From: Bostrychus sinensis
Taxonomy: Eukaryota > Chordata > Actinopteri > Gobiiformes > Eleotridae
NCBI GenBank assembly: GCA_020698575.1
Contig: CM036252.1
Location: forward strand, 11,232,492 to 11,296,491
Reading direction: 5' to 3'
DNA: 64,000 nt
In this document: positions 54,071 through 64,000 of the stretch, one piece after another
Layout: each line of letters begins with the position of its first letter
Numbering within the stretch: position 1 is the stretch's first letter
Made by a program: the position numbers and the translations under genes
The notes under the pieces: model-generated
What the model was told of the DNA's origin: nothing
The model's database searches: none
Seen by the model: the letters and a program-made list of their open reading frames with translations, nothing else

Positions 54071-54621
54071 TAGAGGTCGACTGATTTTTCTATGGCCGAT
54101 GCCTATTCTTGAAATTCAGAGCAGCGGGTGGCCGATAAATGCTGCCATTTTGTTTGATTGGTTGGTTGTTTTTGTTTTGTTTTTTGGTACCAATATGTAG
54201 GGCTGATTGTCATAATTCTTAAATACTTATAAAAACACAAAGAAGTGTGTTAGAATTGGACAGTGAGAACAGTTAAAAATGAGTTTTTTGAGAAAACCAA
54301 TAAGACATTCTCAATCAAACTTGCTGTGTGAGTAGAGATTGGGGAGAACCACAAATCGCTTTTTAATTTTTTTGTTTTACGAGGTTCTATGCCCGAGAAA
54401 TTAGTAAAATCTTTTTATTGCCGCTTTGAGCTTTTTAGGCTGAGATAAAGAGATTTTGGATGTTTCCTATGAACTGCAGAGTAAGATGGCTAAACTGCTA
54501 CAAGATGGTGGTGAAGCTGGGGCCTTCCTTTGGGGTCTGGCATTAAAGGGCAATAATCGTCTGATTGTTGATTGACTAAAAAAAATGCAAAAATCGGCCC
54601 CAATATGTCGGTCGACCTCTA
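54071..54621. mobile_element. hAT-like miniature element (TAGAGGTCGAC ends), complete
   Basis: Ends TAGAGGTCGACTGATTTTTC and TGTCGGTCGACCTCTA are inverted. Perfect 8-bp duplication ATTACAAC at 54063-54070 and 54622-54629. 551 bp. Confidence 0.92.
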
Positions 54622-54914
54622 ATTACAACATTAATGGCTTGAAAAAATATAATGTGTCTGCAGATTAAAATCAGAGCTTGACATACAAGTGACAAATATG
54701 CAAATACATACAAAAATACTTAATATGCTTTGTATATGATAAAAAGTAATAATATTGTTGAAAGATGGTCAACAGAGCTAAATAATACCAGATAGCACTG
54801 TATTACCACTACATGTACTTTAGGTAGTTGAAAAATAACAATTACAAACAATGAGAAAAATACATGTTTCTGTACCTGGCTAAATGTAAATTGATATTTA
54901 CATTATGACATTAT

Positions 54915-55159
54915 TTAAAGGGGCTGTATTCTGCAAAATCAACTTTTCCTCTCTTTCTCCCTTGTTCTTATGTTGTTCCCTCATCAAAAACATATCTGGT
55001 GTTGTATTTTGTTTCATTCATGTCTGTTTAAGTCATCCTGTATTCTCTGGTAATGTTATTATTGGATTTATTTCTTTTAGAGACAAAATGTTTTTCGGTC
55101 CTAGAGGCGACCAAGATTGGTTTAAAAATATGAATGTAAGCATAATACAGCCCCTTTAA
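54915..55159. mobile_element. Family A miniature element, short form
   Basis: TTAAAGGGGCTGTATTCTGC at the left and GCATAATACAGCCCCTTTAA at the right are near-exact inverses, 245 bp including TTAA at each end. The short version shows the family's true ends best. Confidence 0.88.
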
Positions 55160-55680
55160 GTCCAATCTCAATTTTCATTCTCCCACTGAAAATATACCCC
55201 TAACAAGGAGACAGACCTACACCGTTTTATCATCACTCAAGCTATTTGCTGAGTTTATATTTGAAATAAACTTTTTTTTCTGTGTAAGTTTCGGAATACA
55301 CACAAGGAATGTTTATGTATAGGATCTGAACAAAAAAGAAAAACAAAATCAGAGGAACACAGTGCTTCACACATTTTAACATTTACAAACTGATCAGTGG
55401 CCTACAGCACACTGCAGGGGGCGCATGTGGACAACAGGGGAACTGCAGGTGTGTGGTCAGTCACTTAAACACAGAGAAAATACTATAGAAAGTGGACAAA
55501 CAGGTTATATGGCATTGTGCATTAACACTAGAGGAGCAATTAATTCATGAGTTATCCATTATATAGCAATATGGAAGTGATTTTGAAAACAGTAAAGTTG
55601 TAAGTAAACTATAAACTTTAAACAAGCACAAGATGGACAAAACACAAACACTCTCGTTATATCATTACATATGTTGAAAC

Positions 55681-56365
55681 TAGGGTTGAGCGATATGGCT
55701 AAAAATTAAAATCTCGATTCCTTTTTTTCTCTTTCTTAGCCGATTTACAATTGTAATCAATTTTTTTCTCTTGTTGGCTGACAAAAAAAAAAATTAAAAG
55801 TAGGTAACTGTTTAAATGAGATTACTGTACACTTACATATTCATTACTCTAACAGTGACATTAGTGAAGACATAAATGTACTTTAGCTTTAGCTCGCTCT
55901 GCTTCTAAAGACCAGGTCTATTATAATATACACCATTATAAACTATAGAGGCCTGTGAAAAGACGCTAAATCGAGGGCATGTGGTGTATACATATGAGAC
56001 ATGTGAAAAGATGCTAAGCAGAGCATGTGGCTAATTAGCATACATAAACAAATACATGTAAGTTACCGCTGTTGCATGTCACACTACGCTGTTCATTTTG
56101 GCCAAACTGCTGCCACATCTAAATGAAGGCATTACCAAGGTAACGGGACTCCTTTCTCTGTGATTATTGGTGTTTTTTAGCCTCTGCAGAGTCTCCACAG
56201 TGAGTATTTAAGCTGCTCTGGGTGCTAGCAGCGCCATTAGCCACAACAGACAAAACAGTGCGCCGCTTGGAGGACATTAACTTTGATAAATTCGATTTCA
56301 CAATTTGGCTATTTTTGACATCGTCCAAAATTAAAAACACAAATTATTTTTATCACCCAGCCCTA
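55681..56365. mobile_element. hAT-like miniature element (TAGGGTTGAGCGATAT)
   Basis: Starts TAGGGTTGAGCGATATGG and ends TATCACCCAGCCCTA; flanks GTTGAAAC and TTTGAAAA match 6 of 8. No transposase. Confidence 0.65.
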
Positions 56366-56724
56366 TTTGAAAATATGTTTATGTTACCAATAAACCCAAA
56401 ACATTATAGGAAACCTCTTCTACCTCTTGGTTTGAAGTGTGTGTCCCTGGAAATCTCAGTTTGGAGGGATCTACAGCCCTGGGAGTTCTTGCCCTTCCCT
56501 CCGCTGAAAAAGGATTGAGACATTTGCCTCTCGTCAATGCACAAAATAAAGTGGAAGGACTAAGGGAATGTGATTGGGCAGGTCTCAACAACTACTGTCT
56601 TCCAAGGACTTAATGTTTTTCCCTAAGATTTAGTTGTGTCCTTATCATAACCTAGATCTCTTTCAGCCTTAATGTAATAGAAAAATACTTGTTTATGTTT
56701 CTCACACTTGTCAAGCACTATCTC
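56366..56724. other. Sequence downstream of the NLR stop (its 3' UTR)
   Basis: No coding signal. It should contain the NLR 3' UTR on the minus strand; I could not fix a polyadenylation site. Confidence 0.4.
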
Positions 56725-57263
56725 TCATGTTGAATGCTGTCCTTCTGCAACTGTGCTGGACTTTTCAGATGAAGACCAAAACCGAGCAGAGGATTTATGC
56801 TGCAGCTCTACAGCTGGAAACAGGTCTTGGTTGAACTTCTCTTTGAAAGTGTGGAGATGTGTGCGACTGTCTGAGGAGACTCTGTAGAAGGACAGAACAC
56901 CAGTGGGATGGTCGAGATAAATGGCCAGTCGACTCGAGTGTGAACAGTAGGGCAAAGTAACAGCGGTGCTTTTGTTGTTATGGAAAACATGGCAGCCATT
57001 TTCGGAGCAAACAAAACTCCAGGACTTGTCATTCTGACCAAGCCTAAACTCTGTACCCTTCATGTCCCTGTCCCGGTACATAACTCCCATGTTAAATGGC
57101 ACTGTGGCATCTAACACCCAGTAGCAGCGCCCGCTCAGCCCCTGTCCACCCCACACCAGCACATGGTCAGGCCCCTCTTCAGGCTGGGACACTTCTTTGT
57201 GGTCACTGGAAAACTGGAGGCTCTTATGGGGTTTTTTGGCATCCCAGGTGAGGTCACCAAAAT
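56725..57263 (-). CDS. NLR terminal exon, PRY-SPRY (B30.2) domain
   Basis: Acceptor CTTTATTTCCACAG. Starts FGDLTWDAKKPHKSLQFS (PRY), then LSGRCYWVL, RLAIYLDHPTGVLSFYRVSS and FPAVEL; stop at 56725-56727. The LDHPTGVLSFY core is intact. Confidence 0.93.
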
Positions 57264-60200
57264 CTGTGGAAATAAAGTATTTAACAAAAGTTATAGTGAC
57301 ATCTCAGACCCATTGCTTATTGTCCTTCCAAAATAGCTAAGCTGTAGCTTTGGCAGGTCTCTGCTTGTATAACATTGCGTTTAAATAAATTCAGCCCAAG
57401 CCGCTACAGGGAGTTTTCCTTCTTCAAGCTCAGCTCCTTTACCAAAATTCTTAAATACTGCACTAAGTTCCCTATTGGTTATATGGGACTTACATTTTTT
57501 CAATCCTGACACCATTCTGTGATTTCCACCGTTAGACACACTGTGAACAAAAACACATTTAGATCTTTCAAACAGTCACCAGTTTCTCACAAGTCTGTAG
57601 TATATTTACTTGAGCTGCAGATGGCTGAGGTTGTACTGAGGATCACACTTTAGGGCAGTTAGTTCTGCTTCCCCTGCACCAAGATGGTTGTAGCTGAGGT
57701 CCAGCTCCTTCAGATGGGACGGGTTGGATTTTAGAGCCGAGACCAGCGATCTACAGCCCACCTCTGTCACTAAGCAGCCAGACAACCTGAGGAGAGATTT
57801 ACAGGCATTAGCCACCTGAAGAATGAAGGCTCTTTCAGTGGAGATGAGCACAGTGCGATGGAGGAGTGGAAGGGGAGCAGAGTCACGCAGTTATTTTTGA
57901 GCTCAGAGGTAAAGTTGTCATGTTACCTCAGTATTTTGAGTTTGCAGGCTGGACTCTTGAGTCCGTCACAGAGCAGCTCCACTCCGGAGTCTCGCAGGTC
58001 ATTGTTGCTCAAGTCCAGATCTCTCAGAGACGAGTGCGGGAAGGTCAGAGCCAAGGACAGATGCTTTAACCACACTTCTGATCCCCGGCAATCTGCCAAA
58101 CTAAAGAAGACCAACAATAACTCATATGATCACCCATCATGGTACTAGGCCTGCAGGGGGCAGTGCAGCCAAAGAAGTGATGTTAATTTACAGCAGGTAT
58201 TACACCTTTCATTAGTGTAAACTTACTTGGCTTTTTTGCTGTTCCTGACAGCCGGGATGAGCCTCCGGCGACCCTCCTCTGATGTGTTGTAGCTCTTTAT
58301 GTCCAGTTCTTCCAGTTTGCTCTTTGAGACCTGTATAGTGAAGGCCAGTGCTGAGCAGTGCAGCGGATTCAGCTGGATTCGAGACCGATCATCTGACTTG
58401 AGATAGTCCTGTATGTCTTCACTGATCTTGGTGTCTCCCATTTCCACCATGGTTTGAAAGAGGTTAATGCAGACGTCTGGAGAGATAGTCTTCCTTCGAA
58501 TGGCTTTAAGGTGGAGCAACATTTTTTTGACTGTGTCTTGGCTTTGGTCTAGTGGGACCAGTAAGCCACAAAGATATTTCTGATTGGATTCGACCACAAT
58601 GCCAAGAAGGAAGCGCAGGAAGAAGGTCAGGTGACCATTGTTCTTCTCCAGCACTTTGTTGATGGCCATCTTTAGAAGGTCAAATGCACAGTGTCTGGAG
58701 GAAGGGTCTGAGTGATCTAGACCCAGGAAGCTGGTCAGCTCTGGGGCCCAGGTTTTGTTCTTGGTAAAACAGTCATAGACATAAAGAGCAGCGAAGAACT
58801 CTTGTACGGTCAAGTGCACAAAGAAGTAGACCTTCTTCTGAGAAAACAGCTCCTCTTCTCTGAGAACTGCGTTGAAAAACCCAGAGTTAACTGTTGCTTC
58901 TGTAGGGTCAAGTCCACATTCTTGTAGGTCTTCTTCATAAAAGATCAGGTTGTTGTTTAGCAGGTGGATGAAGGCGAGATGGCCAAGTTTAAGGAGAAGC
59001 TCCCTTTTAGCTTTTAGTAACTTGATTCTTTCTTTCTCTGGGTTCTTGTCATATTTCCTGCTGCTGCGTTTGGTTTGGACAAACAAGAAAGCTGCCATCA
59101 TCTCTGTAAGAGTCTGAGGAGCTTCAGTCTGCTCCTCTCCTCCAAAAACCTCCTCAAATAAAACAGAGGAGATCCAGCAGAAGATGGGGATCTGACACAA
59201 TTGGTTCAAGGTCTGTGAAGACTGAATCTGAGAAATGACCAGTTTGGCGAAGTCTAGTTTGTTATTAAACCTCTTTGTGAAGTAAACTTCCTTTTGGCGG
59301 TCGTTGAAGCCTTGTATCTCAGTGACTCTGTGGATGAACTGTCCAGGGATCTGATGAGACGCAGCTGGACGAGAAGTGATCCAGAGCTGAGCTGAAGGAA
59401 GCAGGTTTCCCTGAATAAGGTTTGTAATGAGACTGGCCACAGCAGTGACTTCTTGGACTGACGATACTCTGTTTGTGTTTTTGAAGTCCAGGTGAAACCT
59501 GCTCTCATCAAGTCCATCGAGGATTACTATAACCCTGGTCCTGACTAAGTCCTGTGGGTCTATGTTGCTTAGAGCAGGGTGGAAGTTTATCAGGAGCTGG
59601 AGAAAACTTTTCTCATTTTTTATCAGATTCAGCTCTCGAAAAGCCAGGCTGAAGACGAAATGAACCTCTTTGTTGGCTGTGCCCTCTGCCCAGTCAACAA
59701 GGAACTTTTGGACAGAAAAAGATTTTCCAATGCCGGCCACGCCGTTTGTCAGGACAGTTCTGGGCAACTTTGTTGGTTCATATTTGAAGAGGTCACTGGG
59801 GTCGACTTCTTGTTTTTGAGAATCGCGTTTTTTCTGTTGATGAGACAGGCTTTCCTTAGAATTATGGTCTTGGGGCAAGTCACTCTTTCTATTAATGGAC
59901 AGCGATGTGTAGATTTCATTCAGAGGTCTTTTCTCATCCCCATTTCCTTCACTCGTCATTGAAAACCTACTGAGTATTTCTTTCTTCTGTTTCTGAATTA
60001 TGTCTGAGAGTCCCCCCCCATCCCCTAAAAAACATGCAAAAAGAAACCGTCAGTGCTTCAGTGAACTGGAAACATGTCTCTAATCATCACTGTTTGTTTG
60101 CTTAGCTTTTATGTTAGTGCTTCTGTCTACTTTTTCAAAGGAAACCGTAGTATTTGTGATGATCAGGTAAGGCTCTCCTATGGGAACTACACTAAATGAA

Positions 60201-63075
60201 TATTGCAGGAGTTTTCTTTTTTGTGAGCAGAGCAGATTTTTTTGCAGCAGTACCATGTAGCCACTGGGGGAAATGTCAACAGCAGATGTGATTCAGGCGT
60301 GATTGTTTTTCATAAGGGGTCCAGGTGAGACTGTGTAGATGTGGTATGTGAGCTACTGTTTAAAGAAAACCTCTTCACTTACCTGTCTCCAGTTTTAAAG
60401 CCTCTTTCGTTGGTGATAGTCCTTGGTATGTCCCACACTTAGGGCAGTGGTGCTGATCTGGAGTCTCTGGCTGGTCTCTGTCTATCCCAATACAGTGGGG
60501 ACAGGCCACATGTCCACAACAGAAACAGACAGGGTCTTCGACAATAGGATTTTCACAAACACAGCACATTGGGTTCAGAGGTCTATAAGAAAACACAGAA
60601 CATTACAGTCAGGGCTTGACATGAACTTTTTCTCTCACTGGTTACTGTGGCTAGTGGTTTTCAACAGTTACTAGCCACAACTGTGTACCATAATTTTTTG
60701 TTACATAATAAAAATAAGTCTATATTACTATGAAAATTCAATTGACTATTATTCTAACCAAAATTAAGGTACCGCTTTTAATTAATTTGCCTAAATATAG
60801 TCTAATGCACATACAGTATACCAGTATCTAATAGAGCTTAGAAAGCTGCATTTTATTATCAGACAGAAATTAAATATAGCCAAGAAGCTTATTTGTATCT
60901 TCTTACATGTAGTCTAACATAGACTAGTATTTTAATTCATATAATGTGCTGGTGTGGGACAGCAGACAATCTACTGCGCAAAGACAAAGACAGAAGTGAA
61001 ATCTGCTGAACAAGCCCTTTAATAATCTACAGTTTTAGATGACCCTGAAATGATTAGGCTACTGTTTATTTAGAATAATAGTACTATAAGGATAGTAGTT
61101 TTCAGAGCAAGAGCAGGTTTGTAGCAACCCAAAGCAGGGAGGTGCTTCTGAAACTACTATCACACTATGCTTCTCTTCAGTGTCCTCTCTGTCCTGCTGA
61201 GGCGGGTGCTACGCAGCACCACACGAGTCTGATCTCTGCACGCTCTGTCCTCTTGTCCCCCCGCGCTTCTCTCAGACAGTGTCCCCCCGATCCCCGTGCG
61301 CTCTTTCCTCGTGTCCTCGCGATCACTGCACACTTTTCCAGCCAGGGCCATACGAACCACGTGCTCTCCTCCACTGAGAGAGTGCGTACATAAATGTGTC
61401 AATCAAAGCAGAAACAGGAACAGGACCTGCGTGATGTGAAGCGCTCTGTAATCAAGAAAATTTTATCTGTGGCAAAGTGAAAGTAGAAAGGCATGCGCTG
61501 CTCGGTGGCGGGGCAGCCTCGGAGAAATCCCCACATTTTGTGCACTTGTCCAACTGGCCACAGTGGCTACTGGAGGTGGCCTCATTACCTGCCACGGATG
61601 AAATCTACCCACATTTGGCAGGTTGGCGGGTGTTAATGTCAAGCCCTAATTACAGTTACAGGAATAAATTTGCCATCTAAGTAGTTAGTTTGTCTGTAAG
61701 TCTTTTCCATATAGAGCCCAGTTACTACATGAAAAATTCAGATTTACCTTTTTGAATCATACTGAAAAGTCATTGGCGTGAACATAGAACGATCACTCGC
61801 CAGTGATCGTCGCCTTTTATGGTACTGGCTTATTGGCATCACATTTATAATAGGCAATCAAATAAAATCATGGCTACCTTTTTGGATGAATCTGAAAGTT
61901 CATTGGGTCAAACATTGAAGCAGTGCTTTCAGCCGAGACCTGGCGAGGGACTGGACTCTTTGTTGAACTAAAACAGGAATGAATCCAGTTGGCTATGACA
62001 GACTAAATACTAGCACTGTCTACACTAAATAGAGTATTGATTAAATAACAGTTATAATTAGAAATCTTACCCTTTTGGAAAGTTCATTGGGTCAAACATT
62101 GAAGCAGTGCTTTCAGCCGAGACCTGGCGAGGGACTAGACTCTTTGTTGAACTAAAACAGGAAAAACTTCAGTCAGCTATGACTAAATACTATAGAATTA
62201 TCTCCACTGCATAGAGCATTGGTTAAATAACAGAGTTATGAGAAATCTTACCCTTTTGGAAAGTTCATTGGGTCAAACATTGAAGAAGTGCTGGTTGCTG
62301 GGACCTGACGAGGGCTGGCCTCCAGTGAACTGAAACAAAGGAAATTATTCAGATATACATGGCATCTATATTCATCTCAATATACAGTATGTCTATTTGG
62401 GACACTTCTTCACATCATGCTCAAAATATACTTGTGAAACCATTATATTTTGTGTTTCATTGTGGACTGTCCCAGGTTAAAGTGAACTGTGTAAAAAGTT
62501 TTACAAAACTGAACACATCAGTCAAAACTATATTTTAGCTTTTTATGCTTTTATTTCAGTTTCTTGCAGCAACAGGAAATTCTGTAAATTGATTTAGATT
62601 TTAATTTTACAGGGGACATATTATGCTTTTTTGGGGCTTTCTGAAATAGTTTCGGACACCTTTGCATTAGTATTTCACTTAGCCTTATTTTTTGTGACAA
62701 TATTTCTCATAATTTCCAACTAAAACTATTTATAAAACCAAAGGAAATAGAATACATAAAAATAAGAGAAATGGTGCAGTGTTTGCCGAACTTTTAATCA
62801 TGTTTTAACTGAAGAACGTTCAGAAATCAGTATTTGGTGGAATAACCCTGATGTGTAACCACAGCTTTTTTTCCAGAGCTGTACTTCCACGGGGTTGGTA
62901 GACAACAGCATGTCCCTGCAGGGCTACCGTAGGTGCTCACAGCCTTTATGAAGGAGGGCTGTTACCTGTCAGAGGCTTCAGGGCCACTACGTCCATGTTT
63001 TCGAGTCTGGAGGTCCACTCCCTCACTGAGGCTTCTCTTCCTCGTCGCCAGTCTTTGTTTGGATCGACTGGACAT
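56725..63075 (-). CDS. NLRC3-like receptor: peptide repeats, RING, FISNA-NACHT, LRR, B30.2
   Basis: Fish-type NOD-like receptor, presumably a cytosolic innate-immune sensor (family knowledge). Exons from the ATG: 62966-63075, 62252-62329, 62071-62151, 61878-61967, 61748-61795 (least certain), 60383-60582, 58227-60024, 57927-58100, 57610-57786, 57494-57540, 56725-57263. Phases match and give 1,113 codons plus stop (3,342 nt with the 48-bp exon, 3,294 without; both in frame). Order: four short peptide units (37-136), a complete C3HC4 RING (about 138-190), a shortened FISNA, NACHT with Walker A GVAGIGKS near 300 and Walker B VIVILDGLDE, two LRR exons (802-918), PRY-SPRY (about 934-1113). No stop or frameshift. 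Closest known group is the large fish NLRC3-like (NLR-C) family; the specific orthologue is unclear. Confidence 0.88.
57494..57540 (-). CDS. NLR linker exon before B30.2
   Basis: 47 bp after acceptor TTTTTGTTCACAG, donor AAAAAT|GTAAGT. Encodes SNGGNHRMVSGLKK, matching the GG..R...GLKK linker usual in this family, and fixes the phase. Confidence 0.8.
57610..57786 (-). CDS. NLR leucine-rich repeat exon 2
   Basis: 177 bp. Encodes LSGCLVTEVGCRSLVSAL, then HLKELDLSYNHLGAGEAEL and YNLSHLQL, the last LRR before the B30.2 linker. Confidence 0.9.
57927..58100 (-). CDS. NLR leucine-rich repeat exon 1
   Basis: Exactly 174 bp, the usual size of NLR LRR exons. Encodes SSLRDLDLSNNDLRDSGVEL and LKSPACKLKILR. 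Confidence 0.92.
58227..60024 (-). CDS. NLR FISNA-NACHT exon
   Basis: Single 1,798-bp exon, acceptor GCATGTTTTTTAG and donor AAAGCCAA|GTAAGT. A FISNA-like start with PLNEIYTSLSI, then NGVAGIGKSFSVQKFLVDWA (Walker A), VIVILDGLDESRFHLDF (Walker B), WITSRPAA (sensor 1) and FFVHLTVQEFFAALYVY of the winged-helix/superhelical part. A large single NACHT exon is typical for the family. Confidence 0.95.
60383..60582 (-). CDS. NLR RING finger exon
   Basis: Acceptor TGTTTTCTTATAG and donor AGACAG|GTAAGT. Reads MCCVCENPIVEDPVCFCCGH, VACPHC, then HHCPKCG. This gives C-x2-C, C-x-H, C-x2-C, C-x2-C, the eight ligands of a C3HC4 RING, usually an E3 ubiquitin ligase module. Confidence 0.85.
60610..61648. mobile_element. 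hAT-like element (CAGGGCTTGACATGAAC) in NLR intron, perfect 8-bp duplication
   Basis: Ends CAGGGCTTGACATGAAC and GTTAATGTCAAGCCCTA are flanked by ATTACAGT at 60602-60609 and 61649-61656. 1,039 bp with a GC-rich insert at 61190-61390. No transposase ORF. Confidence 0.9.
61748..61795 (-). CDS. NLR N-terminal peptide exon, unit 4 (degenerate, uncertain)
   Basis: Encodes RSMFTPMTFQYDSKR before donor AAAAAG|GTAAAT, a worn version of SMFDPMNFQIHPKR. The only acceptor that keeps frame (GGCGAG) has a poor pyrimidine tract, so this exon may be skipped. Confidence 0.45.
61878..61967 (-). CDS. NLR N-terminal peptide exon, unit 3
   Basis: Same acceptor as unit 2. Encodes STKSPVPRQVSAESTASMFD then PMNFQIHPKR; its end and donor (AAAAAG|GTAGCC) differ from units 1-2. 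Confidence 0.8.
62071..62151 (-). CDS. NLR N-terminal peptide exon, unit 2
   Basis: Acceptor CCTGTTTTAG and donor AAAAGG|GTAAGA. Encodes STKSLVPRQVSAESTASMFD then PMNFPK. Almost identical to unit 3. Confidence 0.8.
62252..62329 (-). CDS. NLR N-terminal peptide exon, unit 1
   Basis: Acceptor CTTTGTTTCAG and donor AAAAGG|GTAAGA. Encodes SLEASPRQVPATSTSSMFDP then MNFPKG. Confidence 0.8.
62612..62700. mobile_element. Family B left-end fragment
   Basis: GGGGACATATTATGCTTTTT and GGACACCTTTGCATTAGTAT match the left part of 2353-2830 and the 3813-3937 insert. Confidence 0.6.
62760..62890. mobile_element. Tc1-like non-coding end, fragment
   Basis: AATCAGTATTTGGTGGAATA and ACCCTGATGTGTAACCACAG resemble the terminal region of fish Tc1-like elements; no ORF. 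From memory of the family, so tentative. Confidence 0.4.
62966..63075 (-). CDS. NLR start exon
   Basis: ATG at 63073-63075, donor GACAG|GTAACA. Encodes MSSRSKQRLATRKRSLSEGV and a short basic stretch ending GRSGPEASDR. I chose this ATG because no earlier in-frame ATG belongs to the same exon; an upstream non-coding exon may exist. Confidence 0.75.
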
Positions 63076-64000
63076 GATTCCAACTACAAAAAAACAAAAA
63101 CAAACAAAAACTCAAGCAGTGTCTCTGAGCAGCCACTATGTATTAGCAAAGGGTGGCGAGGGGGTGTGTTGCCCCAGGCCTCAGGGTCAGAGGGGCAAAG
63201 ACATGGGCCCTTTTCATATATTTTCTATTATAATGGGTCCATGTGAAGCCTTCTTGCCCCGGGCCCCAGCAAACCTGTCAACTGCCCTGTTGTTCTTTAT
63301 AATAATGTCCAAAATTTCCAAAGATTAAATTAATTCTCTTTGTTCCATATCTTTATGTAGAAGTGAATTAATCTGCCCTCTGTACATTAGCTGTTTCTAT
63401 TTTTGTTTACACACGAGCTCACTGTCATATCTTGCAAAAAATCTATATATATTTCAAACTACATCCAAAAAAATTCTATAATTTCTCTGTCTAAAAAAAA
63501 AAAAAAATCGTCTTTCTCAATTCTAAAGTAACATGAGCTCAGGGACTTGGTGACACGTGCAACAGCGCCCTCTGCAGTCACTTTAGGTCACAGGTCTCGA
63601 CACAAGCAAAACAAACGCACTTGGGTTGAACAAGGAGAACTTCTTTATTCGTTTGACATTCCTTTTCCTTTTACTGTCTATGTAGGTTATACTTTCACCA
63701 GTGAGTATAAAAATAAATATTTAATGAACTTTTCCACCCCCACCCCCCCTTCCCCTGAAACTGACGCGGTTTTTGCAAGAGCGTCCTTCCCCATGTGACT
63801 TTCCCTCCCCTAAAACAAAGGATTAAAGCGGTTTTACTGTAAACAGATAGATGTGATTCTAATAACCTCCAATATTACAACCTTTACTGCCACAATAAAA
63901 CAGATAAAATGAAGAAAACATTACTTAACCACGGCTATATTTATATATGATTATTTATTTAATAACGCGGATAAACGTGAAATAGGAAGTGTTTCATGTA
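63076..64000. other. Region upstream of the NLR start, nothing recognised
   Basis: AT-rich with an A-run at 63494-63507. It probably contains the NLR promoter or a non-coding exon on the minus strand, but no TATA box or clear element could be supported. Confidence 0.35.

Noticed and set aside
59254..59962. Additional open frames overlapping the NACHT exon
   Set aside because: Shadows of the long coding exon in other frames.
61142..61402. Open frames on both strands in the NLR intron
   Set aside because: They fall in the GC-rich core of the inserted hAT-like element, overlap each other and lack conserved motifs.

Overview
The window is vertebrate nuclear DNA, almost certainly from a teleost fish. 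Three interrupted genes with GT-AG introns sit in about 90% non-coding DNA. The repeats are of the fish type: L2, Tc1 and Tigger/pogo remnants, many hAT-like miniature elements with 8-bp target duplications, and tRNA-derived SINEs. The NLR gene of FISNA-NACHT-LRR-B30.2 type belongs to a family known mainly from fish. There is no bacterial, plasmid or phage content and no recognisable retrovirus.

Region 1 (1-18,145, + strand) holds the 3' part of sh3d19, an SH3-domain adaptor gene. Eleven exons join without a frame break into 585 codons plus a stop. They encode a proline-rich region and three C-terminal SH3 domains; from memory the mammalian protein has five. Its introns are packed with a 20-bp minisatellite, an L2 fragment, a 2.3-kb minisatellite filling nearly a whole intron, a Tigger/pogo palindrome, a SINE and several miniature elements.

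Region 2 (18,146-26,837) lies between two convergent genes. It is mostly transposon remnants and simple repeats, with no convincing gene.

Region 3 (26,838 to about 51,650, - strand) is dclk2, a doublecortin-like kinase. Fifteen coding exons join in frame into 712 codons plus a stop: two DCX tubulin-binding domains, a Ser/Pro-rich linker, a complete Ser/Thr kinase and a short tail. A GC-rich non-coding first exon and promoter are proposed at about 51.3-51.7 kb. In mammals DCLK2 and SH3D19 lie near each other on human 4q31, which supports both calls.

Region 4 (51.7-56.7 kb) is intergenic: transposon fragments and a degenerate TTTAGTC repeat.

Region 5 (56,725-63,075, - strand) is an intact NLRC3-like innate-immune receptor gene: a short start exon, a tandem array of small peptide exons, a complete RING finger, FISNA-NACHT, two LRR exons and a PRY-SPRY (B30.2) exon. 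It is the most rapidly evolving locus here; two of its N-terminal exons differ by one base over about 73. The last kilobase (63,076-64,000) holds its presumed upstream region, and I recognise nothing there.

The three genes do not form a pathway. sh3d19 and dclk2 are conserved neighbours acting in endocytic/cytoskeletal signalling and microtubule regulation, and the NLR is a member of an expanded fish family placed beside them.
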